A stretch of 64,000 nucleotides of DNA, from NCBI GenBank assembly GCA_027214125.1, contig JAPWHF010000003.1:62001-126000 (forward strand), in the 5' to 3' direction. The notes beneath the pieces are model-generated. The model did no database searches. It was not told where the DNA came from and was given only the letters and a program-made list of their open reading frames with translations. Source of the stretch: Zoogloeaceae bacterium G21618-S1 (GTDB lineage Bacteria; Pseudomonadota; Gammaproteobacteria; Burkholderiales; Rhodocyclaceae). Every line of letters starts with the position of its first letter. Position 1 is the first letter of the stretch. The translations under genes were made by a program, and so were the position numbers. Shown piece after piece: positions 43,225-52,084 of the stretch.

Positions 43225-44520
43225 ATGAAAAAGATCCTCAAACGTTTCGCTCGTTCGGCACTCGGCCCGCTGGTCCACTGGCTTCCGGCCAGTTGGCGCT
43301 TTGCAGCCTATAGCCGGGCCATCCGCTGCGAGACGCAACTGCCGGCCAAAATGGTCTTGAAGCTGGCCGAAACACGCGAAGAGCTCGAAGCGTGCTTCCA
43401 CCTGCTCCATGAGGCCTACGTCGACGCCGGCTTCATGAAACCCGACGCCTCCGGCCTGCGTGCCACCGTCTATCACGCCCTGCCGACGACTTCGACCTTG
43501 CTGTGCCGGTCCGGTGACCGCGTGGTAGCCACCGTGTCGCTGATTCGCGAAAGTGCGATGGGCTTTCCCATGCAACGCATCTTCGACATCGCCGCCATCC
43601 GGGAAACGGGTGGCAATATCGCCGAAGTGTCCGCCCTCGCCATCGACCCCCGCTTCCGTTCGGCCAGCGGACGCATCCTGTTGCCGCTACTCAAGTTCAT
43701 GTACGAATATGCCGCCCGGCAATTCGACACGCGTCACCTGGTGATTGCCGTCAATCCACGCCATATCGGTTTCTATGAAGCCATCCTGTGCTTCAAGCGC
43801 CTCAAGCAAAGCACCGTCGCCCACTACGACTTCGTCAATGGCGCGCCGGCCGTTGGCGCCCATGTCGACCTGAACGCCGCCTTGCCTGCATTCCGGCGGC
43901 ACTATCACGGTCAGCCGCCGGAAAAAAACCTCTACCAGTACTTCACCAGCGTGACACTGCCCAACATCCAGTGGCCGATCAAACGCTTCCACACCACCAC
44001 CGACCCGGTCATGACGCCCGCGCTGATCGACTACTTTTTCAACGAGCGCACCCAGGCATTCGCCACCCTGCGACTGCGCGAACTGATGCTGCTGCACTCG
44101 ATCTACGATCTGCCCGACTACAAGAGTGTGCTGCCCCCGGTGCCCGACGACGCCCCCCGTTCGGAGATGCGCCGACGCACCCACCGGCGCTTTTCGGTAC
44201 GCTGCCCGGGCGAGTTCTCCACCCGCCAGCTCGGCATCCGGCGCAACTTCGAACTGACCGTCTTCGAATGCTCCGCCACCGGTTTTCGCGCCCACAGCAC
44301 CAGCCGGCTGCCCGCCGGCAGCACCGGCACGGTCATTCTCGAGCTGGGCGCCGCCGACTGGAGCGTGATGCGCGTTACCGTCTTGCGCCTCGGCTCGCAA
44401 GACCGACACATCGCCCTGCTGCGCATCGACCACGACGACCTGGCCTGGCGCAAATTCGTCGGCGCACTCGGCAAGGCCAGCACCCACGGCGACCTGGAAG
44501 AAGCAACGCGGTTTGTGTAG
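43225..44520 (+). CDS. FeeM-like N-acyltransferase fused to a PilZ domain
   Basis: A 431-aa protein. The first ~210 residues resemble N-acyl amino-acid synthases of the FeeM type, a GNAT fold (LKLAETREELEACFHLLHEAYVDAGFM; then FDIAAIRETGGNIAEVSALAID). The last ~100 residues form a PilZ domain with the c-di-GMP motif region RRRTHRRFSVRCPGEF at about residues 313-328 and ECSATGFRAHS further on. A joint acyltransferase-PilZ protein would let c-di-GMP govern lipid or signal synthesis. No RBS is obvious before the ATG. It is monocistronic. Confidence 0.8.
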   Translation: MKKILKRFARSALGPLVHWLPASWRFAAYSRAIRCETQLPAKMVLKLAETREELEACFHLLHEAYVDAGFMKPDASGLRATVYHALPTTSTLLCRSGDRVVATVSLIRESAMGFPMQRIFDIAAIRETGGNIAEVSALAIDPRFRSASGRILLPLLKFMYEYAARQFDTRHLVIAVNPRHIGFYEAILCFKRLKQSTVAHYDFVNGAPAVGAHVDLNAALPAFRRHYHGQPPEKNLYQYFTSVTLPNIQWPIKRFHTTTDPVMTPALIDYFFNERTQAFATLRLRELMLLHSIYDLPDYKSVLPPVPDDAPRSEMRRRTHRRFSVRCPGEFSTRQLGIRRNFELTVFECSATGFRAHSTSRLPAGSTGTVILELGAADWSVMRVTVLRLGSQDRHIALLRIDHDDLAWRKFVGALGKASTHGDLEEATRFV

Positions 44521-44534
44521 GGCCGGCGACAGCC

Positions 44535-45104
44535 TCAGGAGCATTGCCCGGCGCAACCAACAGACGAGCGGCGGTGGTAGTCACTCACCAGACCGTCTTT
44601 CATCTCGACATGGCAGCACGCCAGAACCCGCGCCTTGAGCAGACTTTTGCCACGTGCGGCCCGGCTCTTGACGGCCGAAACCGAAACGCCCAGCTCGTCG
44701 GCCAGCGAGCGCTGGGTTCGGCCCTCCAGCTCGGTCGCAATCAATGTGCGCTGGTAGTGCACCGGCAACCCGTCGATCAAGGCGCGCAGACAAGACGACA
44801 GCGCGATATGCAGTTGCAGCGCGTCTGCTTCGTTGCTCGCCGCCGGCGCCTCTTCCAGCGATTCTGTCGCAGTGTCGCGGCGTCGGAAATGATCTGCGAC
44901 CGCCGTACGCGCGGCGGCGTAGAGCCAGCCGTTCAGATTCACGATTGCGCGTCCACTCTGGCGCGATACGATGGCCTTGACGAAGATGTCCTGGAGCACG
45001 TCGTCGATCGGGACGTCGTCAGGCAATCGCCTGCGCAGGTAGCTGCGCAAGCGCTGCCGTAGCCGAACAAAACTGTCTTCGAGCGGGTCGGGCGCCACGC
45101 TCAT
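44535..45104 (-). CDS. ECF sigma factor (SigZ-like) with cysteine-rich C-terminus
   Basis: A 189-aa ECF sigma factor with region 2 (DDVPIDDVLQDIFVKAIVSRQSG, NLNGWLYAAARTAVADHFR) and region 4 (LPVHYQRTLIATELEGRTQRSLADELGVSVSAVKSRAARG). A C-terminal tail holds C163-C164-H165, H177, C184 and C188, i.e. CCH-X11-H-X6-C-X3-C, resembling the metal-sensing tails of CorE-type sigma factors. Its ATG overlaps the arsI stop (ATGA). No anti-sigma gene is seen; it may be a direct metal-controlled sigma. The start at MSVAPD fits the ECF length. Confidence 0.85.
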   Translation of the reverse strand: MSVAPDPLEDSFVRLRQRLRSYLRRRLPDDVPIDDVLQDIFVKAIVSRQSGRAIVNLNGWLYAAARTAVADHFRRRDTATESLEEAPAASNEADALQLHIALSSCLRALIDGLPVHYQRTLIATELEGRTQRSLADELGVSVSAVKSRAARGKSLLKARVLACCHVEMKDGLVSDYHRRSSVGCAGQCS

Positions 45105-45607
45105 CCGCAGCAAGACCCCGCCGCGTCCGCCTGGGTGTCGGGCGCACAGCACGCGTCATCCGATGCCGTACCCGACGCCACAGCCGTGCCCCGCGGGACG
45201 CAGCAATCGCCAGGCTTGACGGCGGCAGTGTCGCCGAAGGTGTCGGCATCCGCCATGGTCAGGAAGTGCTCCCAGGCGAGGCCCTGCGGGTCGACGACCC
45301 AATGCTTTTCGCTCTTGGCATAACAGCACGCCGCCTCGCCCTGATCAAACAGGCTATCGCCGGAAGCGACACGCGCCTGCGCTTCGAGCCCGCTCAACTC
45401 CTCGGCGTCCCCGGCCTGCATGCCGAAGTGATCGACGCCGCGGGCATGGCCACGCGACGAGATGGCGAAATTGATGCGCGGATCGTCAAGCATCCACTTG
45501 GCGTAATCACTCTTTTGCTTGGTCGGTTGCTGACCAAACAGCTTGCTGTAGAAATCAATGTTTGCGGCAAGGTCGTCGACCGCGATATGGACATGGAAGC
45601 GTTTCAT
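45101..45607 (-). CDS. arsI: ArsI/CadI-family metalloenzyme with cysteine-pair tail
   Basis: A 168-aa vicinal-oxygen-chelate protein. Residues H5, H60 and E113 match the iron ligands of ArsI C-As lyase; C94-C95 matches the arsenic-binding pair. The C-terminal ~40 residues add three more CC pairs (135-136, 153-154, 166-167), an unusual cysteine-rich tail. ArsI breaks C-As bonds of methylarsenite; CadI relatives are cadmium-induced. No arsR or other ars genes are adjacent. Start: ATG with an AGGAG box, choosing MKRFHVH over a TTG two codons earlier. The sigma gene overlaps downstream. Confidence 0.85.
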   Translation of the reverse strand: MKRFHVHIAVDDLAANIDFYSKLFGQQPTKQKSDYAKWMLDDPRINFAISSRGHARGVDHFGMQAGDAEELSGLEAQARVASGDSLFDQGEAACCYAKSEKHWVVDPQGLAWEHFLTMADADTFGDTAAVKPGDCCVPRGTAVASGTASDDACCAPDTQADAAGSCCG

Positions 45608-45779
45608 TTTCAACTCCTGTGAGTGTTACGGGACGCATCGAAGTGCCGATACCCCTGTATAGACGGGAAAGATGGCGAATGGTCGCAAAAACCGTTCGCC
45701 GGTCATCCCGCTGGCGGGATTCTCCCTCAGCAGCCATGATGAACCAGACGCCTCGTCCTCTTCATTCAAGGCCGCACCC

Positions 45780-46208
45780 ATGTCTTCCGCCCTGTTCCAA
45801 CGCCTGCTCCGCCCCTCGGGGCAATCCCGCTCCGCCAGAACCGTCGAGGTCTTCGGCTGGATTCTGCTATTGGAGGCACCGCTGATCCTGTTTGCGCCGC
45901 ATTGGGTGGCAGGGGTGTTGCAACTGCCGGCGCTGAACGATCAGGCGGCGAATTACTTTCGCCTGGTCGGGCTGCTGGTGGGGGGCTTGGGGATGTTGTA
46001 CGTGGTGAGCGGACGGCTGGATGCACAAGGCTTCGTGTTCGCGTCGCTACTCGACCGGCCACTGGTGCCATTCATCATGGCGGCGCTATGGGGGTTCAGC
46101 ATTGTGCCGGGGCCGCTGGCCTTGTTTTTTGCGCTGTCGGATGGCGCGAGTTTTTTGTGGACGCTGTCGGCATGGCGGGCCGAGCGGCGAGCGGTCGCGA
46201 CGCCGTGA
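45780..46208 (+). CDS. Small hypothetical membrane protein, 142 aa
   Basis: A 142-aa protein with four predicted helices (about residues 20-40, 55-75, 85-105, 110-130) and a basic C-terminus. I do not recognise a family. The start was set at MSSALFQRLLRPSG, where hydrophobic segments and coding usage begin; the upstream in-frame extension lacks membrane character. It is divergent from arsI and convergent with the C45 hydrolase. A link to arsenic resistance is inference. Confidence 0.65.
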   Translation: MSSALFQRLLRPSGQSRSARTVEVFGWILLLEAPLILFAPHWVAGVLQLPALNDQAANYFRLVGLLVGGLGMLYVVSGRLDAQGFVFASLLDRPLVPFIMAALWGFSIVPGPLALFFALSDGASFLWTLSAWRAERRAVATP

Positions 46209-46268
46209 ATCAGGCACAGGGCCGATAAACACTGCGCCTATCCGCCCAAGCCAATATCGTCCGGTCGC

Positions 46269-47348
46269 TCAGACCGTCAGCGCTGCGTAGTCATTTTCTG
46301 TCGGCAAACCCTGCACGGCCCAGAGGCGACCGGTGGCGGGCTGCATGATGGCAGCGCCGCAGGTTTCCATGTCGAGTGGCGGGGTGGCGCGCACACAGAT
46401 GGTGGGGTCGCGGGTGAGGGCCATGAGAGCCTGCGGCGTGAGGCCACCGGCGCTGAGCAGGGATTGGCCACGGGCGAGGCGGGCTTCACTGGAGGCTTGC
46501 GAGGCGGGCGCACGCGGGCGGCAACGGCGCAGGGTGTCCGGCATGAGACAGTGGTTGCTGTGCACCAGCGCATCGGCGCCCGCGCGGGTGACATGGCAGT
46601 AGCCAGGCATGGCTTCCACATTGACGCCATTGCCGTGCCGATCGAAGAGCTGGAAGTTGTGCGCGCCCATCAGCGTGGCCTCGGTAATGCACACCAGCGC
46701 GGCCTCGATGTCGGTTTGCTGCAGCGCCTTGCGCACCACGAAGGGCCAGCTGACGCCGATTTGCCCTTCGGCGCCGAGCAAATTGGTGATGCCGATGGCC
46801 ATGCCCGAATCGTTCATGCCGATCATGCCGACGCAGCCGGTGAGGCTGAAGGCCATGAAGGCGGGCGCGTGATCGGGCCGGCCGCGCAGCAACACGACAT
46901 AGGCTCTTGAGCCGGCGTGCATGTCCCAGGTCTGACCGAAAAAACCCTGGCCATCGACGCTGAGCCGGTCGGGAATGATGAAGGCGGTGCAGTCGTCCTC
47001 GACCTTGTCGGTGGCGCCGTGCGCGCCGCCGCGGGCATACACGAGGTCGATGAAGTCGGTGAAGCCATTGGTGATGATCAGCTCGGCAGGGCTCAGGTCA
47101 GTCGCTTCGGCGATGCCGGATAGCTCCATGGCCAGTTCGGGTGCGTAAGCGACATGCGCCTCGACACAGGCTTCGGCGAGCGCGAGCACGGTGTAGCGAT
47201 CCATGGCGTGCCCGGTCCACACTTCGCTGCCGGCCAGCGTGACGCGCTCGGCAGTGTAGCGGCGGATATCGTCGCGAAAGGCCTTGCCGTGGGCAAGACC
47301 CATCTGTCGTGGCGAACCGCTCAATTCGAGTACACGCGGTACGCTCAT
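46269..47348 (-). CDS. C45-family autoproteolytic acyltransferase/hydrolase
   Basis: A 359-aa N-terminal-nucleophile hydrolase of peptidase family C45 (isopenicillin-N acyltransferase-like). The predicted self-cleavage nucleophile is C120 in VEDDCTAFIIPD, giving subunits of about 119 and 240 residues. LTGCVGMIGMNDSGMAIGITNL is typical of the family. Members cleave or form amide bonds of acyl-amino acids, penicillins or related amides. It overlaps the aminotransferase stop by four bases (ATGA) and forms an operon with it; together they could process an acylated amino acid. The substrate is unknown. Confidence 0.85.
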   Translation of the reverse strand: MSVPRVLELSGSPRQMGLAHGKAFRDDIRRYTAERVTLAGSEVWTGHAMDRYTVLALAEACVEAHVAYAPELAMELSGIAEATDLSPAELIITNGFTDFIDLVYARGGAHGATDKVEDDCTAFIIPDRLSVDGQGFFGQTWDMHAGSRAYVVLLRGRPDHAPAFMAFSLTGCVGMIGMNDSGMAIGITNLLGAEGQIGVSWPFVVRKALQQTDIEAALVCITEATLMGAHNFQLFDRHGNGVNVEAMPGYCHVTRAGADALVHSNHCLMPDTLRRCRPRAPASQASSEARLARGQSLLSAGGLTPQALMALTRDPTICVRATPPLDMETCGAAIMQPATGRLWAVQGLPTENDYAALTV

Positions 47349-48691
47349 GCGAGGCTCGCTTTGGCCGCCACGATGCCCTCGGCCAGCACCGCCATGCCTT
47401 CGTCGATCTGCGCGTCGGTGATATTGAGCGCGGGCAGGAAACGCAGGCAATTGGCATACAGCCCTGCGCGCAGGGTGATGAGGCCACGCTTGAGGTTTTC
47501 GGCGTTGATGGCGTTGGTCAGGTCGGGGTCCGGCGTACGGTGCGAAGCGCTCTTGACCAGCTCCACGGCGAGCATGGGGCCGAGACCGCGCACCTCGCCA
47601 ATGATGTCGGGGAAGGTCGATTGCAGCCCCTCCAGATGTGCGCGCAAGCGCTGGCCGACCTGCACCGCGCGACACTGGAAGGCCTCGGAGGTGAGCGTGT
47701 CGAGCGCGACCAGCGCCGCCGCACAGGCCACCGGGTTGCCGCTGTAGGTGCCGCCCAGGCCGCCGGGGTGCGGCGCGTCCATGATCTCGGCCCGGCCGGT
47801 GACGGCGGCCAGGGGCATGCCGGCCGCGATCGATTTGCCGCACACCAGCAAATCGGGCACCAGGTTGTAGTGCTCGACGGCAAACAGCTTGCCGGTGCGC
47901 CCCATGCCGGCCTGCACTTCGTCGGCCACATAGAGCATGCCGTGCTCGGTGCAGCGCGCACGCAGATGCGCGGCAAAGCGCGGCGGCAGCGGCACAAAGC
48001 CACCCTCGCCCTGCACGGTTTCGACCACCACCGCCGCAACCGCTTGCGGCGCAACCTGGGCGATAAGCGCGTGGTCGAACTGTTCGATGCAGTGGTCGAT
48101 ATAGACGTCTTCGCTCATCCCGGCAGGGCGGCGGTAGAGATTGGGGAAGGGCAGCCGGTAGATCTCGGCCGGGAAGGGGCCGAAGCCCTGCTTGAACAGC
48201 GCGTACTTGCTGGTCATGCCCAGGGTCAGGTTGGTGCGACCGTGATAGGCGCCCTCGAACACGATCAGGGCGTGGCGGCCGGTGTAGGCACGGGCGATTT
48301 TCACCGCCGCCTCGACCGCTTCGGCGCCGCTGTTGAGCAGGGTGCTTTTCTTGGCGAAGTCGCCGGGCACCAAGGCGTTGAGCCGCTCGCACACGTCCAC
48401 ATACGGCGCGTAAGTGGCAACGATGGAGCACATGTGGATGAGCTGCCCGGCCTGCCGGTGAATGGCGTCGACGACATCGACCGGCGTGTGCCCGACCGCC
48501 AGGGTGCCAATCCCCCCGGCGAAGTCGATATAGGTGTTGCCGTCCACATCGGTGACGGTGGCGCCGTTGCCGCTGGCCACGGCAATGCCGGTAAGGCGCG
48601 CTGCGCCGCGCGAGACCGCCGCATCACGGCGCGCCACGATGGCGCGGCTGTTGGGGCCGGGAATGTCGGTTTTCAGCACAATCGATGGCAT
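47345..48691 (-). CDS. gabT: Class III aminotransferase (GabT-like)
   Basis: A 448-aa PLP-dependent aminotransferase. The catalytic lysine is K286 in VCGKSIAAGMP, with the cofactor-site block YVADEVQAGMGRTG and the conserved GGLGGTYSGNPVACAAALVAL at the C-side. It matches 4-aminobutyrate aminotransferases, but omega-aminotransferases of other substrates look similar. The GABA assignment is therefore tentative. It is coupled to the C45 hydrolase, which is not usual for GABA catabolism and suggests another omega-amino compound or acylated amine. Confidence 0.85.
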   Translation of the reverse strand: MPSIVLKTDIPGPNSRAIVARRDAAVSRGAARLTGIAVASGNGATVTDVDGNTYIDFAGGIGTLAVGHTPVDVVDAIHRQAGQLIHMCSIVATYAPYVDVCERLNALVPGDFAKKSTLLNSGAEAVEAAVKIARAYTGRHALIVFEGAYHGRTNLTLGMTSKYALFKQGFGPFPAEIYRLPFPNLYRRPAGMSEDVYIDHCIEQFDHALIAQVAPQAVAAVVVETVQGEGGFVPLPPRFAAHLRARCTEHGMLYVADEVQAGMGRTGKLFAVEHYNLVPDLLVCGKSIAAGMPLAAVTGRAEIMDAPHPGGLGGTYSGNPVACAAALVALDTLTSEAFQCRAVQVGQRLRAHLEGLQSTFPDIIGEVRGLGPMLAVELVKSASHRTPDPDLTNAINAENLKRGLITLRAGLYANCLRFLPALNITDAQIDEGMAVLAEGIVAAKASLA

Positions 48692-48823
48692 GGATATCTC
48701 TCGGTTTCACACCGACTGGGCATCTCGCCCAACGGCCGTGGTACGACCCTCAGAGTAAGCGCAGAGGCAGGGGCCGCGTCAAGCGCAGAATGCCGCCTCG
48801 TCGGTTTACAGACTGTCGGGGAA

Positions 48824-50029
48824 TCACGACGCCTCCGGTTGCCACGAGGCACCGGTCGGAATCGGCGCCTGGCCGTCAACGTCGACCCGGTTGCGGCCAT
48901 TGCGCTTGGCGCGATAGAGCGCGGCGTCGGCACGGGTCATCAATGAGGCCACATCGTCGCCGGCGATCAAGGTCGCCAGGCCGATGCTCACCGAGAGATT
49001 CACCGATTCTCGTGATGAGAGCACCGCCGGCGTGTGTGCCACCAAGGCGCGCAAACGCTCCGCCACCACCAGCGCGTCGTCGGCGCCAGCACCGTTCATG
49101 GCTACCATGAACTCCTCGCCACCCACGCGGCCGACCACGTCGGACTCACGCACCGTGGCTTCACACAAACGGGCGAAACTACGTAAGGCCACATCACCAC
49201 CGGGATGGCCATAGCTGTCATTGACCTGCTTGAAATGATCCAGATCGAGTGCCATGAGCGTGAGCGGATAGTCGTTACGACTGGCCGAGGCAAGCATCAC
49301 CCGCAAGCGCTCAAAAAAATCCCGCCGATTACTGACACCGGTGAGGCTGTCGCGCGTGGCCAACGTGTTGAGCCGGTGCCCCACGCGCTCGGTATCGAGC
49401 AGGACCACCCCGAAACCATTGGTGAGCATGAGCAGGAACAGCGACAGGAAGGTCGCCACCTGAATACCATTGGCGTCGAGCAGCGTAAAACCGTGGCCCG
49501 GCCATCCGGCGAGTACCCCCCGCATCGCCACCACCGCGGCCAGCAGCAACGTGCCCCCGCCTACAAAGTATTGCAGCCGTGTGCGCTCGGGGCGCAGCCA
49601 TACCAGCGCCCAGCCAGTCATCCCGAACAAACCCGCCGACAGCAGCGAGGCCACAAACACGCGATGGGCCGGATCATCACCACCGAGCAGATTGAACGGA
49701 TACCGCACCGCCACCACCACCACCACCGTGGCGATCAGCCAACGCGGCAGGCGCCCGCTGGAAAACTGCCAGGCGGCCAACATCTCCAGACCGAAACCCG
49801 CCAGGAGCAAGGTGTTGCCGACCTCGATCGACCAGAAGCCGGAAATGCTGCCGCGCGCCCACAGCAAGCCCCAAGCCGCCGATTGCAGGAGCTTTGATGC
49901 CATCCACAGCTGCGACACCCCCGAATTGCGGTCTTCCTGAACGAAACGAAAACTCATCAGCGTCAGAAAGAGCAACAGGTTGCCCAGACTAAGCAACAAG
50001 ATGAGTGTTCGGATATCCAGCGATGGCAT
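48824..50029 (-). CDS. Membrane-bound diguanylate cyclase (GGDEF)
   Basis: A 401-aa protein with seven predicted N-terminal helices (about residues 8-230) and a C-terminal GGDEF domain. The active-site motif GGEEF is at 303-307, so synthesis of c-di-GMP is expected. An intact inhibitory site RxxD is at 294-297 (RESD), five residues before GGEEF, so it should be product-inhibited. The seven-helix N-terminus resembles 7TM signal domains; its stimulus is unknown. It is monocistronic. Confidence 0.9.
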   Translation of the reverse strand: MPSLDIRTLILLLSLGNLLLFLTLMSFRFVQEDRNSGVSQLWMASKLLQSAAWGLLWARGSISGFWSIEVGNTLLLAGFGLEMLAAWQFSSGRLPRWLIATVVVVVAVRYPFNLLGGDDPAHRVFVASLLSAGLFGMTGWALVWLRPERTRLQYFVGGGTLLLAAVVAMRGVLAGWPGHGFTLLDANGIQVATFLSLFLLMLTNGFGVVLLDTERVGHRLNTLATRDSLTGVSNRRDFFERLRVMLASASRNDYPLTLMALDLDHFKQVNDSYGHPGGDVALRSFARLCEATVRESDVVGRVGGEEFMVAMNGAGADDALVVAERLRALVAHTPAVLSSRESVNLSVSIGLATLIAGDDVASLMTRADAALYRAKRNGRNRVDVDGQAPIPTGASWQPEAS

Positions 50030-50288
50030 AGGCGCAACGAGGCTTAAGACTAAGGTAGTACGCCTTCAACGGCCGTGCTCGCGCCGGGTTGAGCGACTTT
50101 CCCGCCGATGTTGCAAGACTTGCGTCTTTTGTCACGAACGTCGTGCCGAGCACCCCCTGGTCAAGACGCCGCAGAGCGCGCCGGAGAATGAAGTCCACTT
50201 TCGTCCCAACATGGTCCAGATACACCATTTATCCTGAAGCCCTGGCTGACCGACAATGTCAGCACACTCAAGCACCGGAGAAACCCCC

Positions 50289-50849
50289 ATGACTCACCCC
50301 GCCCAACGCAGTGCCCTGATCCTGATAGATATTCAGGAATCCTTCCGCCAGATGCCCTTCTGGTCGGATGTCGACGTGCCCGGCTTTCGCGAGGCCGTCC
50401 TCGCCCTCGACGCGGGCTGCCGTGCTCGGGCCGTGCCGGTAGTCCACATTTTTCATGTCGGCGCCGCCGGGCCGTTTACCGAGGCCTCGGGCCATGTGCA
50501 CGCCCTCGACTGGCTGCCCGGCGCGCCAGACGCCAGCTTTCACAAGCACACCCACAACGCCTTCTCCGACACCGGGCTCGATCTGTGGCTGCGCCGACGC
50601 GACATCAACCACCTGATCATTGCCGGCATCCGCACCGAGCAGTGCTGCGAGACCACCACCCGCTACGGCGCCGACATCGGCTACTCGGTGGACTATGTCA
50701 CCGAAGCCACGCTCACCTTCCCGATGACCCACGCCGGCAGCGGTCGCACCTACTCGCCCGACGAGATCAAGGCGCACACCGAGCTGGTACTGGCCGGGCG
50801 CTTTGCGCGCATCGCCACCGCAGCCGACGCCCTGGCAGCGCTGGACTGA
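50289..50849 (+). CDS. Isochorismatase-like cysteine hydrolase
   Basis: A 186-aa cysteine hydrolase of the isochorismatase/nicotinamidase fold. The catalytic triad is D14 in LILIDIQESF, K86 in SFHKHTHNAF and C119 in RTEQCCETTTRYG. The residue after the nucleophile is C120 where many members have valine. The substrate (an amide or isochorismate-like compound) is unknown. It heads a five-gene run with very short gaps or overlaps. An AGAAACC stretch precedes the ATG; the start at MTHPAQRS follows family length. Confidence 0.9.
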   Translation: MTHPAQRSALILIDIQESFRQMPFWSDVDVPGFREAVLALDAGCRARAVPVVHIFHVGAAGPFTEASGHVHALDWLPGAPDASFHKHTHNAFSDTGLDLWLRRRDINHLIIAGIRTEQCCETTTRYGADIGYSVDYVTEATLTFPMTHAGSGRTYSPDEIKAHTELVLAGRFARIATAADALAALD

Positions 50850-50852
50850 GCC

Positions 50853-51470
50853 ATGCGCACCGTCGGCATCTATCTGTACGACAAGGTTGAAGTGCTCGAT
50901 TTTGCCGGGCCCTTCGAGGTGTTCACCACGGCCAGCCGCGTTGCCCGGCGCCAAGAAGCCGACGCCACGCCGCCGTTTCGCGTGGTCACAATCGCCCGTC
51001 AAAGCGGCCCGATCACCGCCCGCGCCGGGCTAAGCGTGCTGCCCACGCACACGCTGGCCGATCACCCACCGCTCGATATCCTCATCATCCCCGGCGGTGA
51101 CGAGTGCGCCGAACGCGGGCAGGCCGACCTGACCGACTGGTTGCAAACCCAGGCCACGCAACTCGAATTGCTGGCCTCGGTGTGCACCGGCGCCTTCCTG
51201 CTGGCCGGCGCCGGCTTGCTCGACGGGCGCACCGTGACCACCCACTGGGAAGACGTGCCTGAGCTGGCCGCCGCCTTTCCCGCGCTGACAGTGGTCGACA
51301 CCGGCCGCTGGATCGACGACGGCGACATTCTCACTTCGGCGGGCATTTCAGCCGGCATCGACATGAGCCTGCATCTGGTGGCCCGGTTGACTGGCGACAA
51401 ACTGGCCATGGCGACCGCGCGGCAAATGGACTATCACTGGCAGGACAGCCCCGGAGAGCCACCATCATGA
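50853..51470 (+). CDS. DJ-1/PfpI-family protein
   Basis: A 205-aa class I glutamine-amidotransferase-like protein of the DJ-1/PfpI group. The nucleophilic-elbow cysteine is C111 in LLASVCTGAFLLAGAG. It resembles the ligand-domain part of GlxA/AraC regulators but lacks the helix-turn-helix, so it may be an enzyme. The ATG is three bases after the hydrolase stop and its stop overlaps the LysE start (ATGA). It has a homologue inside the GlxA regulator three genes later. Confidence 0.88.
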   Translation: MRTVGIYLYDKVEVLDFAGPFEVFTTASRVARRQEADATPPFRVVTIARQSGPITARAGLSVLPTHTLADHPPLDILIIPGGDECAERGQADLTDWLQTQATQLELLASVCTGAFLLAGAGLLDGRTVTTHWEDVPELAAAFPALTVVDTGRWIDDGDILTSAGISAGIDMSLHLVARLTGDKLAMATARQMDYHWQDSPGEPPS

Positions 51471-52084
51471 GCGTCGAAAGCGCCCTGACCTTCTTTGTCG
51501 CCATTTTCATCTTCGCCATCACGCCCGGGCCGGGCGTATTCGCCTTGCTCGCGCGGGCGCTGGTCAGTGGTGCGCGCGACTGCGTCGCCCTGGCGCTGGG
51601 CATGACGATCAGCGACATTCTGTATCTGATTTTCGCCTGCCTTGGCCTGGCCGCCATCGCCAAGAACTGGGGCGAGCTGTTCACCGTCATCCGCTTTACC
51701 GGCGCGGCCTACCTCATCTACCTGGGTGTCGGCATGTGGCGCGCGCCGATCGATGACGGCTTTGCGCCGCAAGTGGTCAAGCGGGTCAGCGCGGTGGGCA
51801 GCTTAGTGCAGGGCTTTTTGATCTCGGCGTCCAACCCCAAGGTGATCCTGTTTTACATCGCCTTCCTGCCCACCTTCATGGACCTGACCGTGCTCACCGT
51901 GCGAGACATCGCGCTCGCCGCAGTGCTCACGCTCGCCGCCCTGATGCTCGGGCTGATGCTGATCGCCACCATGGCCTCGCGGGCGCGGCGTTACTTCCGC
52001 TCGGCCACCGCCATGCGCCGGCTCAATCGCGGCGCAGGGTCAATCATGGTCGGCGCTGGCGCCTTTCTGGCCGCCAAGTCATGA
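51467..52084 (+). CDS. LysE/RhtB-family amino-acid exporter
   Basis: A 205-aa inner-membrane exporter with six predicted helices. The opening VESALTFFVAIFIFAITPGPGVFALLARALVSGARDCVALALG, including TPGPG, is the LysE signature. Members export amino acids such as threonine, homoserine or lysine; the substrate is unknown. It overlaps both neighbours by four bases. An exporter within this cassette suggests that the hydrolase and DJ-1 protein handle an amine or amino-acid-like metabolite to be removed. Confidence 0.9.
   Translation: MSVESALTFFVAIFIFAITPGPGVFALLARALVSGARDCVALALGMTISDILYLIFACLGLAAIAKNWGELFTVIRFTGAAYLIYLGVGMWRAPIDDGFAPQVVKRVSAVGSLVQGFLISASNPKVILFYIAFLPTFMDLTVLTVRDIALAAVLTLAALMLGLMLIATMASRARRYFRSATAMRRLNRGAGSIMVGAGAFLAAKS

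Noticed and set aside
46269-48431. A 720-aa minus-strand fusion protein
   Set aside because: The first half is an out-of-frame shadow of the aminotransferase; the genuine C45 gene starts at 47348 with an ATGA overlap.
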